A stretch of 5,458 bases of DNA, from positions 1-5,458 of the forward strand of contig RZYD01000174.1 in the NCBI GenBank assembly GCA_009930445.1, read 5' to 3'. Made by a program: the position numbers and the translations under genes. The DNA comes from Bacteroidia bacterium (GTDB taxonomy: Bacteria > Bacteroidota > Bacteroidia > Bacteroidales > BM520). The notes beneath the pieces were generated by a model, which made no database searches, was not told where the DNA came from, and worked only from the letters and a program-made list of their open reading frames with translations. The first letter of the stretch is position 1; every line of letters starts with the position of its first letter. Shown here one piece after another: positions 1 to 5,458 of the stretch.

Positions 1-135
1 GGCAAAATATAAGGCGACCAGAATATCTGCCGACCCTAATGAGCCTCCCGGATGGCCTGATTTCGAAGAATGTACCATCCTGACAATATCCCTGCGTACT
101 TGTATTGCCATTTCCTGTAATTGTATTCCATTCAT
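1..135 (-). CDS. Transketolase, N-terminal subunit (5' fragment)
   Basis: Forty-five codons are visible from an ATG at 135-133, reading leftward with no stop to the window edge. The product starts MNGIQLQEMAIQVRRDIVRM and contains SGHPGGSLGSADI at residues 26-38. The SGHPGG segment is the hallmark of the N-terminal thiamine-diphosphate domain of transketolase. Transketolase is a cytosolic enzyme that moves two-carbon ketol units between sugar phosphates in the non-oxidative pentose phosphate pathway. The form IVRMVHSSKSGHPGGSLG is closer, from memory, to the split two-subunit transketolases (N-terminal part about 280 residues, partner gene adjacent) than to the single-chain enzyme of about 660 residues. 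The split nature is an inference, since the rest lies outside the window. The start is supported by the usual short N-terminal lead before the motif; no Shine-Dalgarno sequence is visible. It is transcribed divergently from the GH3 fusion gene. Confidence 0.88.
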   Translation of the reverse strand, partial: MNGIQLQEMAIQVRRDIVRMVHSSKSGHPGGSLGSADILVALYFA

Positions 136-153
136 TTCAAAATAATTTTGCTG

Positions 154-181
154 TAAAAGTACGGCTTTTTTTATACTGAAA
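154..181 (-). promoter_or_regulatory. Possible promoter of the transketolase gene
   Basis: Read on the minus strand, 161-154 is TACTTTTA, one mismatch (final base) from the Bacteroidetes -7 box TAnnTTTG, and lies about 19 nt before the transketolase ATG. A TTTC at 181-178 is the best candidate for the upstream TTTG element, but the 16-nt gap is shorter than the usual 19-21. Only the -7 part is reasonably convincing. The same core TACTTTTA occurs in the promoter-like site before tpx. Confidence 0.3.
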
Positions 182-210
182 CCGGATGCCTCCACTTCAT
201 TTCCCATACT

Positions 211-239
211 TTATTCACAATCGCTTTGGGTTATTCACA
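211..239 (+). repeat. Two direct TTATTCACA motifs (DnaA-box-like)
   Basis: The 9-mer TTATTCACA occurs at 211-219 and again at 231-239, same orientation, start-to-start distance 20 bp, so both face roughly the same side of the helix. Each copy fits the relaxed DnaA-box consensus TTWTNCACA. They lie in the 153-bp divergent intergenic region, just upstream of the putative promoter of the GH3 fusion gene, where an activator or repressor could act on it. The match is seen directly. Binding by DnaA, or by any regulator, is inference. Confidence 0.45.
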
Positions 240-261
240 TTTTTATTCCAAATGAAAACCC

Positions 262-269
262 TATTTTTG
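262..269 (+). promoter_or_regulatory. Promoter -7 box for the GH3 fusion gene
   Basis: TATTTTTG at 262-269 fits the Bacteroidetes -7 consensus TAnnTTTG exactly and sits 19 nt before the ATG at 289. The upstream element is poor: only a T-run at 240-244, 17 nt away, stands where TTTG is expected. Transcription would begin near 273-277, giving a very short A/T-rich leader. The neighbourhood is T-rich, so a chance match is possible. Confidence 0.4.
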
Positions 270-288
270 TTTTTCAAAATCCATAAAT

Positions 289-3240
289 ATGAAATCCACT
301 GGTTTACTCTTCACTCTGTTCCTTCTCATTCAATTGCTGCCTTTTCAGGCTGTTTCGTCGAGCCAGAATCAGGTGCCGGATAGCCTTTCATTAAAGATGC
401 CCGTTGAAATCTGGGTTGATTCAGTCATACAGACATTATCTACAGAAGAAAAAATTGCTCAGTTGATTTTTATCCGCACCTATAGCAATAAGGACGAGAA
501 ATACGAAAAAGAGATTGACAGGATCATCCGGCGGCACCGAATTGGAGGCTTATGTTTTTTTCAGGGTGGACCGCGTCGGCAGGCGATACTCACCAACCAC
601 TGGCAAAGCGAAAGTAAGATACCTCTTTTAATTGCCCTGGATGCCGAATGGGGCCCTGGAATGCGGCTGGATTCAACACTTTCATACCCCAAACAAATGA
701 CCCTAGGCGCCATTAGCAACGACAGCCTGATCTACCGCATGGGTGGTGACATCGCCCTGCAGCTTGCCAACCTGGGTACACATATCAACTTTGCACCCGT
801 GGCCGATATAAATTCTAACCCGGCCAATCCGGTTATCAATACCCGCTCGTTTGGCGAAGATCGCGAAAACGTAGCGCGTAAAAGCATTATGTATATGCAA
901 GGACTTCAGGATCATGGAATTATCGCCACAGCAAAACACTTTCCAGGCCATGGCGATACCGACACCGACTCCCATCTAACCTTGCCGGTTTTGCCCCACA
1001 CAAAATGCCGAATGGATTCACTGGAATTGTACCCTTTCAAAAAATTGATTGCAGCCGGGCTCGGAGGCATTATGACGGCACACCTTTACATCCCATTGTA
1101 TGAAAAAGAAAAAAACCGGGCCTCAACACTCAGTTATCCCGTGGTTACTACGTTGTTGTCGGACAGCCTTGGTTTTCACGGGCTGAAAGTTACCGACGCT
1201 CTCGATATGAGTGGTGTAACCCGGCACTTTAAACCTGGTGATATTGAACTACAGGCTTTCCTTGCCGGAAATGATATTCTGCTGCTTTCATCCGATGCCC
1301 AGGAAGCGATAAAAACGATCAAAAATGCAGTCCGTGACGGGCTGATTGCGGAAGAAATGCTGAACGACAGATGTAAAAAAGTACTCACCGCCAAATACAA
1401 TTCGGGGTTGTCGACCTATACACCGGTAAATACCGGGGAAGTTGCCACAACCGAAGATCAGAATCAATATGAGCCTCTGCGAAGGGAACTCTATCGTGAA
1501 TCGTTCACTTTACTTTCCAATCAGGATAACCTACTACCCCTTACCGCGCTGAAAGCAGGAAAATCTGCCCTGATTACCTTTTCCGATAATTCCTCGCCTA
1601 CCCTAAAAGTAATGCTGGATAACTACTTTCCAACTGATACTTTTATACTGCCACTGCATATAACAGCCATTGACACAGACGTGCTGTTACAAAACCTACA
1701 GCCATACAACACCATAATTGTAGCACTCCATACCCAGGGAAATTATAAAAATAAATATGGGATTACCAAAGAATTAAGAACACTGATAACACAAATCGAC
1801 TGCCGGCATAAAACCGTAATGGTATATATCGGAAATCCTTATGGGATTCAACACCTCTCGCCGACACTTCCCGAAGCATTTCTGGTGGTTTATGAAGAAA
1901 ACGAAACCGCTTTAAGCCTTGCAGCACAATCGCTGTGCGGGGCCTACCCCATCAGAGGGCGGCTGCCGGTTTCGTCCGGACCAACGCTGAAGCCGGGCTG
2001 TGGAATCGATACCAAAGCCATCAATGTGCTTCAATACGGGATCCCGGAAGAAAGGGGGATCAAGCGCAAGGCCTTTGACCCCATCGATAGTTTGATCCAT
2101 AAAGCCATACAGGATAAGGCCTTCCCGGGTTGCCAGTTATTGGTTGCCAAAGACGGTCGGGTGGTAGTGAACAAGGCCTATGGATTCCCAACCTATAACC
2201 ATAAAAAAAACGGACAAGTATCGGCCAACCACCTCTATGATTTGGCCAGTATCACAAAAGTAGCGGCTACTACCTTAGCCGTTATGAAATTATCGGATTT
2301 GAATAAAATTGATATTGATCGGCGCTTATCCGACTATCTTCCGGATTTACGGGATGGCAATAAAAAAGATCTTATAATCCGTGAAATCATGGCGCATCAG
2401 GGGGGACTACAACCCTGGATTCCCTATTTTATTCCCACGCTCGATGCGCAAGGGCATCCGAAGGAACCTTATTACACGAAACAACCCGATCCGCAACATT
2501 GCATTATGCTTTCCGACACACTGTTTCTTTGTACCCATTTTCCCCTGCAAATATATGATACCATCCGTACATCGCCGCTGCGAAAAACCAGTGACTACAA
2601 ATACAGCGATCTGGGGTTTATTCTAATCCATCGTGCGCTCGAACAAATCACCAATTCACCCCTGGAACAATTTGTCGATCAATATTTCTATCAACCACTG
2701 GGGTTACACAGAATCACTTTTCATCCGGCATTAAAATTTCCTATGAAGTTGCTCATTCCAACTGAACAGGAAAAAAATTTTCGAAGGAAACTAATTCACG
2801 GTACAGTGCACGACCCGGCGGCAGCCATGTTGGGAGGAGTGTCGGGTCATGCCGGACTTTTCAGTAACGCACATGATCTGGCCGTACTGATGCAAATGCT
2901 TCTTCAAAAAGGAAATTACGCGGGTATTCAGTTTCTCGATTCAACAACCGTAAAAGAATTTACTGCCTGTCAGTTTCCGCTGGATCAAAATCGAAGAGGA
3001 ATTGGCTTCGACAAACCGCTATTGTCGTATTACGACGATGGCCCGGTTTGTAAAAGCGCATCCCCGGATAGTTTTGGGCACAGCGGTTTTACAGGAACCT
3101 ATTTCTGGGCCGACCCTGAAAATAACCTGATCTATGTCTTCCTTTCCAACCGCATTCATCCCGGGGCGAAAAACAATCTGATCCTTAAAGAAAACCTGCG
3201 CACAAATATCCATCAGATGCTCTATGAAATCTTTTTTTGA
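289..3240 (+). CDS. Periplasmic GH3 beta-N-acetylglucosaminidase / beta-lactamase-fold hydrolase fusion (NagZ-AmiE-like)
   Basis: This 983-residue protein has two catalytic modules. Residues 1 to about 23 form a signal peptide (hydrophobic LLFTLFLLIQLLPF, then AVSSS) with no lipobox Cys, so a soluble periplasmic protein is expected. Residues about 40-370 are a GH3 barrel of NagZ type: LDAEWG (117-122), INFAPVADIN (166-175), RSFGED (186-191), KHFPGHGDTDTDSH (216-229) and VTDALDM (301-307). By family knowledge D227/H229 form the Asp-His acid/base dyad special to NagZ, and D303 is the nucleophile. Residues about 395-575 match the position of the GH3 C-terminal domain. Residues about 595-983 have the serine beta-lactamase/esterase fold: SITK (S654, K657), YSD (772-774), GVSGHAGLFS (850-859) and HSG (931-933). 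In Bacillus subtilis separate NagZ and AmiE (beta-lactamase-fold amidase) act in sequence on GlcNAc-MurNAc-peptides, so a role in muropeptide breakdown is inferred. The C-terminal half could instead be an esterase or DD-peptidase. The ATG at 289 is supported by the signal peptide right after it. The gene is intact and appears monocistronic. Confidence 0.9.
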   Translation: MKSTGLLFTLFLLIQLLPFQAVSSSQNQVPDSLSLKMPVEIWVDSVIQTLSTEEKIAQLIFIRTYSNKDEKYEKEIDRIIRRHRIGGLCFFQGGPRRQAILTNHWQSESKIPLLIALDAEWGPGMRLDSTLSYPKQMTLGAISNDSLIYRMGGDIALQLANLGTHINFAPVADINSNPANPVINTRSFGEDRENVARKSIMYMQGLQDHGIIATAKHFPGHGDTDTDSHLTLPVLPHTKCRMDSLELYPFKKLIAAGLGGIMTAHLYIPLYEKEKNRASTLSYPVVTTLLSDSLGFHGLKVTDALDMSGVTRHFKPGDIELQAFLAGNDILLLSSDAQEAIKTIKNAVRDGLIAEEMLNDRCKKVLTAKYNSGLSTYTPVNTGEVATTEDQNQYEPLRRELYRESFTLLSNQDNLLPLTALKAGKSALITFSDNSSPTLKVMLDNYFPTDTFILPLHITAIDTDVLLQNLQPYNTIIVALHTQGNYKNKYGITKELRTLITQIDCRHKTVMVYIGNPYGIQHLSPTLPEAFLVVYEENETALSLAAQSLCGAYPIRGRLPVSSGPTLKPGCGIDTKAINVLQYGIPEERGIKRKAFDPIDSLIHKAIQDKAFPGCQLLVAKDGRVVVNKAYGFPTYNHKKNGQVSANHLYDLASITKVAATTLAVMKLSDLNKIDIDRRLSDYLPDLRDGNKKDLIIREIMAHQGGLQPWIPYFIPTLDAQGHPKEPYYTKQPDPQHCIMLSDTLFLCTHFPLQIYDTIRTSPLRKTSDYKYSDLGFILIHRALEQITNSPLEQFVDQYFYQPLGLHRITFHPALKFPMKLLIPTEQEKNFRRKLIHGTVHDPAAAMLGGVSGHAGLFSNAHDLAVLMQMLLQKGNYAGIQFLDSTTVKEFTACQFPLDQNRRGIGFDKPLLSYYDDGPVCKSASPDSFGHSGFTGTYFWADPENNLIYVFLSNRIHPGAKNNLILKENLRTNIHQMLYEIFF

Positions 3241-3267
3241 CTTTCCCTGAAAATAATTGTACTTTTA
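3236..3267 (+). promoter_or_regulatory. Promoter-like site upstream of tpx, overlapping the preceding stop codon
   Basis: TTTG at 3236-3239, a 20-nt gap, then TACTTTTA at 3260-3267 reproduce the Bacteroidetes TTTG-N19-21-TAnnTTTG layout, with one mismatch at the last base of the -7 box. The upstream element shares bases with the TGA stop of the GH3 fusion gene (3238-3240). Initiation would fall around 3271-3274 and give tpx an untranslated leader of roughly 205 nt. No better site was found closer to tpx. The sequence is AT-rich, so confidence is moderate. Confidence 0.42.
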
Positions 3268-3335
3268 TAAAACTTTTTACCTAAGGTGTTGTTAATCTTT
3301 AGGTTTATTAAATTTTTTATAGTAAATTTTGGTTT

Positions 3336-3424
3336 CGGTCGGGATTGTAGCTTTTCTTTTCTGAGGTTTGGTTTTCCACTTTTCAACTTACTTCCTTTCA
3401 AACTACATCCTGACCGTTTTTTTA
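3336..3424 (+). terminator. Long-loop stem followed by T-run in the tpx leader
   Basis: The left arm at 3336-3350 (CGGTCGGGATTGTAG) pairs with the right arm at 3403-3416 (CTACATCCTGACCG). Fourteen pairs form, with one G-U wobble and one bulged U, enclosing a 52-nt pyrimidine-rich loop. The right arm is followed at once by a T-run (3417-3423), as in an intrinsic terminator on the plus strand. The loop is far longer than in a normal terminator. It may end readthrough from the GH3 fusion gene, or act as an attenuator or structured leader for tpx, which starts 54 nt after the T-run. The pairing is seen; the function is inferred. Confidence 0.45.
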
Positions 3425-3478
3425 TTTTCTTCAAACAAAACCACCTCTATTGCTGTTATTTAAACAAAAAATAAAAAT

Positions 3479-3988
3479 ATGACACAAATAACATTAAAAG
3501 GTAATCCCATTCATACCAGTGGCAGTTTACCGTCGATTGGAAGCCCTGCAAAAGATTTTTCCCTTATCGGCCGCAATCTCGGCGAAGTAAAACTCTCCGA
3601 TTATAAAGGAAAAAATGTTCTGCTGAATATTTTTCCAAGCCTCGATACAGAAGTCTGTGCCACTTCAGTGCGGAAATTCAACAGTACAGCAGCTCAGTTG
3701 GATAATACGGTCGTGTTATGTATCAGTCGCGACCTGCCATTTGCCCATGGAAGATTCTGTACCACCGAGGGAATCGACAAGGTAATTACAGCCTCCGAAT
3801 TCCAGAATCATGATTTTAGCCATGATTACGGCCTTGCCATCGTCGACGGTCCAATGAAAGGCCTGCATGCTCGCAGTGTTATTGTTGTGAATCCGGAAGG
3901 GAAAATCATATATACCGAACAAGTACCTGAAATTACCCGGGAACCTGACTACGACAAGGCCATTGAGGCCATCACTGCAGCAAAATAA
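3479..3988 (+). CDS. tpx: Thiol peroxidase (atypical 2-Cys peroxiredoxin)
   Basis: This 169-residue protein spans the full length of the Tpx family (about 165-170). Tpx reduces hydrogen peroxide and especially alkyl hydroperoxides using thioredoxin. In E. coli it is a periplasm-associated or cytosolic enzyme; here no signal peptide is seen. The peroxidatic Cys is C60 in FPSLDTEVCATSVRKF (52-67), with T57 of the PxxxTxxC motif. The resolving Cys is C94 in GRFCTTEG (91-98), the usual Tpx spacing for an intramolecular disulfide. R132 in HARSVIVV (130-137) is the catalytic-site Arg. C81 in VVLCISRDLPFA is a third Cys also found in other Tpx proteins. The ATG at 3479 follows an A-rich stretch with no Shine-Dalgarno sequence and gives the expected N-terminus (MTQITLKGNPIHTSG). 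The gene stands alone, behind a long leader and before a hairpin, so it is probably its own transcription unit. Confidence 0.97.
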   Translation: MTQITLKGNPIHTSGSLPSIGSPAKDFSLIGRNLGEVKLSDYKGKNVLLNIFPSLDTEVCATSVRKFNSTAAQLDNTVVLCISRDLPFAHGRFCTTEGIDKVITASEFQNHDFSHDYGLAIVDGPMKGLHARSVIVVNPEGKIIYTEQVPEITREPDYDKAIEAITAAK

Positions 3989-3989
3989 T

Positions 3990-4070
3990 CTTCCCGAAAA
4001 ACTCTAACGATCAGCGAAGTCAGGGAAAAGGCAACCCAGGAGAGTTGAAATCATTATCCGCTATGGGAAG
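3990..4070 (+). other. Nested inverted repeats in the tpx 3' region
   Basis: Three inverted repeats nest here. CTTCCC (3990-3995) pairs with GGGAAG (4065-4070), AACTCT (4000-4005) with AGAGTT (4041-4046), and GGG (4023-4025) with CCC (4035-4037). Together they could fold the sequence after the tpx stop into a branched or elongated RNA. The last bases of the outer arm (4068-4070) also belong to the following GC-rich hairpin, so the two folds compete. I recognise no known riboswitch or sRNA family. It may be only a 3' untranslated region with chance pairing. Confidence 0.25.
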
Positions 4071-4088
4071 CCGGCAATCGCCGGCTTT
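4068..4088 (+). terminator. GC-rich hairpin downstream of tpx
   Basis: AAGCCGGC (4068-4075), loop AATC (4076-4079), GCCGGCTT (4080-4087) form a perfect 8-bp stem, 80 nt after the tpx stop and before the tRNA promoter. The compact stem and tetraloop look like an intrinsic terminator insulating tpx from the tRNA gene. The following T-tract is only three bases, so termination may be weak or assisted. The stem is self-complementary and would also form on the minus strand. Confidence 0.5.
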
Positions 4089-4127
4089 ACGCTCAGGGGT
4101 TTGTCGTCAACAAGATTTCGACACAAA

Positions 4128-4158
4128 TTCTTCAAATTAAAAAAAAAGCGTATATTTG
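4128..4158 (+). promoter_or_regulatory. Promoter of tRNA-Leu (and possibly tig)
   Basis: TATATTTG at 4151-4158 is an exact Bacteroidetes -7 box (TAnnTTTG), followed by the frequent CA. A TTC at 4128-4130, 20 nt upstream, stands where TTTG is expected and is a weak match. An A-rich tract fills the spacer. Transcription would start near 4162-4165, leaving a leader of about 25 nt before the tRNA. A small hairpin TGTCG/CGACA (4102-4106 / 4119-4123) lies just upstream. This is the clearest promoter in the window. Confidence 0.6.
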
Positions 4159-4188
4159 CACCCCCGAAATGGGATAACAATAAGCGTT

Positions 4189-4270
4189 GCGGATGTGGCG
4201 TAATTGGTAGCCGCGCTAGACTTAGGATCTAGTGCCGAAAGGCGTGGGGGTTCGAGTCCCTTCATCCGCA
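4189..4270 (+). tRNA. tRNA-Leu (anticodon UAG)
   Basis: This 82-nt gene folds as a class II tRNA. The acceptor stem GCGGATG (4189-4195) pairs perfectly with CATCCGC (4263-4269), with discriminator A at 4270. The D-arm contains AATTGGTAG. The anticodon stem is CTAGA/TCTAG around loop CTTAGGA, so the anticodon is TAG (4223-4225), reading CUN leucine codons. The long variable arm TGCCGAAAGGCGT has its own GCC/GGC stem, as expected for leucine. The T-arm is GGGGG-TTCGAGT-CCCTT, with two G-U pairs. CCA is not encoded (CAT follows) and must be added by the CCA-adding enzyme. A T-run (4276-4281) follows closely but has no strong stem, so the transcript may continue into tig. Confidence 0.96.
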
Positions 4271-4340
4271 CATACTTTTTTAAGGTATAACCCTGCAAAA
4301 TTGGTCATAGACTCATTATTAATCAGTTAAGATTGTCCCA

Positions 4341-5458
4341 ATGCACATTACGAAAGAATCCACCGGTGCTTTAACAGCCACCCTGAAAATTGAAATTATT
4401 GAAGCCGATTATTCCGAAAAGGTAGAAAAACAACTTCAGGATTACCGGAAAAAAGCAAATATTCCAGGCTTCCGCGCCGGTAAAGTACCTATGGGTATCA
4501 TCAAAAAACTTTACGAAAAAGCCGTAATCAGCGATGAAATCAATAAACTTCTCTCGGAAAAAATAGCAGATTATCTTACAGAAGAAAAACTCGAAGTGAT
4601 CGGAAATCCGCTTCCTAACCTGGAAAAAACAGGCACTATCGATCTGGATCAAATGAAAGATTTTACTTACTATTTTGATCTGGGAATTCAGCCGGAAATA
4701 AATATTACCCTCGACAATTCCATTGCGGTGACTTACCCCAGTATTAAAGTGGAAGAAGAGAAAATTGATGAATATATCCACAACCTTCAAAAACGAAATG
4801 GGACGGTTACTGCTGGCAATGAAGCAGAAGAAGGCGACTTACTAAAGTGTGATTTTGCTCAACTTGATGAGGAAGGCAATATCCTCGAAAATGGAATACA
4901 AAACAGCGCATCCCTGCCCCTTGATTCCATTCAATTGAAAACCATTAAGAAAAAATTTATCGGGAAAAAAGTTGGTGAGGTCGTTATCTTCGACCCCATG
5001 AATGCGATAAAAAATGCTACAGATGTGGCCGCCATGTTAAACATCGATAAAGAAAAAGCTTCCAGCCTGAAATCAGAGTTTGCGGCATCGATCAATGAAA
5101 TTACCCGGAATAAAGAGGCTGAATTGAACGAAGAACTCTTCAAAAAGGTCTATCCTCAGGATCAAATTATGACTGAGAAGGAACTTCGCGACCGGGTAAA
5201 AAAAGATGTTGCCGTGTCTTACAGTGCTGAAAGTGACCGCCATTTCGTCAATACCTGCATTGATGCCCTAATCGAAAAGGCCGGAATTGATCTTCCGGAA
5301 GATTTTCTCAAACGTTGGATTATGGAAACCAACGAAGAAAAAATTACAGCCGAGCAACTGGAGGAACAGTTTGACAGCTTCCTGAAATCGATGCGATGGA
5401 ATCTGATAGAAAAATCACTGAATAACAACCATCCCGAACTCAATATCACCTCTGATGC
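4341..5458 (+). CDS. tig: Trigger factor, ribosome-associated chaperone (3' end beyond window)
   Basis: An open frame runs from ATG 4341 to the window edge: 372 codons plus two bases, out of the roughly 430-450 residues typical of trigger factor. Trigger factor binds the ribosome near the exit tunnel (protein L23) and shelters new polypeptides. The N-terminal ribosome-binding domain (about 1-115) holds the signature loop IPGFRAGKVP (41-50), with the GFRxGxxP pattern. A degenerate FKBP-like prolyl-isomerase domain follows (about 150-235), with EEGDLLKCDF (163-172) and KFIGKKVGEVVIFD (205-218). From about 240 onward the sequence is charged and helical (for example LNEELFKKVYP, 262-272), as expected for the C-terminal chaperone arms. 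The start is fixed by the N-terminal strand MHITKESTGALTATLKIEI, matching the family's usual lead. No Shine-Dalgarno sequence is visible. The gene begins 70 nt after tRNA-Leu with no strong promoter between, so cotranscription is plausible. Confidence 0.95.
   Translation, partial: MHITKESTGALTATLKIEIIEADYSEKVEKQLQDYRKKANIPGFRAGKVPMGIIKKLYEKAVISDEINKLLSEKIADYLTEEKLEVIGNPLPNLEKTGTIDLDQMKDFTYYFDLGIQPEINITLDNSIAVTYPSIKVEEEKIDEYIHNLQKRNGTVTAGNEAEEGDLLKCDFAQLDEEGNILENGIQNSASLPLDSIQLKTIKKKFIGKKVGEVVIFDPMNAIKNATDVAAMLNIDKEKASSLKSEFAASINEITRNKEAELNEELFKKVYPQDQIMTEKELRDRVKKDVAVSYSAESDRHFVNTCIDALIEKAGIDLPEDFLKRWIMETNEEKITAEQLEEQFDSFLKSMRWNLIEKSLNNNHPELNITSD

Noticed and set aside
211..239. Replication origin based on the paired DnaA-box-like motifs
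   Set aside because: Only two boxes are seen, with no adjacent dnaA, dnaN or similar gene and no clear unwinding element. A regulatory reading is more likely.
186..383. 65-codon plus-strand frame over the divergent promoter and the start of the fusion gene
   Set aside because: It overlaps the signal peptide region in another frame, covers the promoter and the direct repeat, and shows no recognisable motif.
3222..3434. Minus-strand 70-codon frame rich in Lys between the fusion gene and tpx
   Set aside because: It needs a TTG start, overlaps the end of the fusion gene, has low-complexity basic content typical of translated AT-rich intergenic DNA, and spans the inverted repeat. I see no recognisable motif.
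3990..4130. Riboswitch between tpx and the tRNA gene
   Set aside because: I looked for the conserved cores of TPP, cobalamin, c-di-GMP and SRP-RNA-like elements and found none. The element also lies after tpx and before a tRNA, not ahead of a metabolic gene.
4371..4790. 139-codon minus-strand frame inside tig
   Set aside because: It is antisense to a clearly recognised trigger factor frame with conserved motifs. Its Phe/Ile-rich product is what reversed Lys/Glu-rich coding gives.
1..5458. Mobile element, prophage, CRISPR array or defence system
   Set aside because: I see no transposase, integrase, terminal inverted repeats, regularly spaced repeats or defence-gene motifs. Although tRNA genes are common integration sites, no duplicated tRNA 3' end is present downstream.

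Overview
The window looks like ordinary chromosome from a member of the Bacteroidota, most likely Bacteroidales-like. Four things point there. Start codons follow A/T-rich leaders with no Shine-Dalgarno sequence. Promoter-like sites fit the Bacteroidetes sigma consensus (TTTG, about 20 nt, TAnnTTTG), clearest as TATATTTG before the tRNA gene. The transketolase start is of the short, split N-terminal-subunit type. A large periplasmic GH3 / beta-lactamase-fold fusion is present, and the tRNA gene lacks an encoded CCA. This placement comes from recognised features, not from a database search.

Layout. Bases 1-135 (minus) hold the first 45 codons of a transketolase N-terminal subunit that runs off the left edge. 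Bases 136-288 are a divergent promoter region containing two direct TTATTCACA motifs. Bases 289-3240 (+) encode a 983-residue secreted protein. Its N-terminal part is a NagZ-type GH3 beta-N-acetylglucosaminidase and its C-terminal part is a serine beta-lactamase-fold hydrolase resembling AmiE. Bases 3241-3478 are an AT-rich, non-coding leader with a promoter-like site overlapping the preceding stop codon and a long stem followed by a T-run. Bases 3479-3988 (+) encode the thiol peroxidase Tpx. Bases 3989-4188 hold nested inverted repeats, a compact GC-rich hairpin and the tRNA promoter. Bases 4189-4270 are tRNA-Leu(UAG). From 4341 to the right edge runs the 5' part of tig (trigger factor).

The genes do not form one pathway. 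They cover central carbon metabolism (transketolase), cell-wall turnover (NagZ-AmiE fusion), peroxide defence (Tpx), translation (tRNA-Leu) and nascent-chain folding (trigger factor). The tRNA and tig may share a transcript, because no convincing second promoter separates them. I see no mobile element, CRISPR array, phage gene or clear novel system. The points most worth a second look are the domain fusion that would join two successive muropeptide-degradation steps in one polypeptide, the long structured leader before tpx, and the paired DnaA-box-like motifs upstream of the fusion gene.
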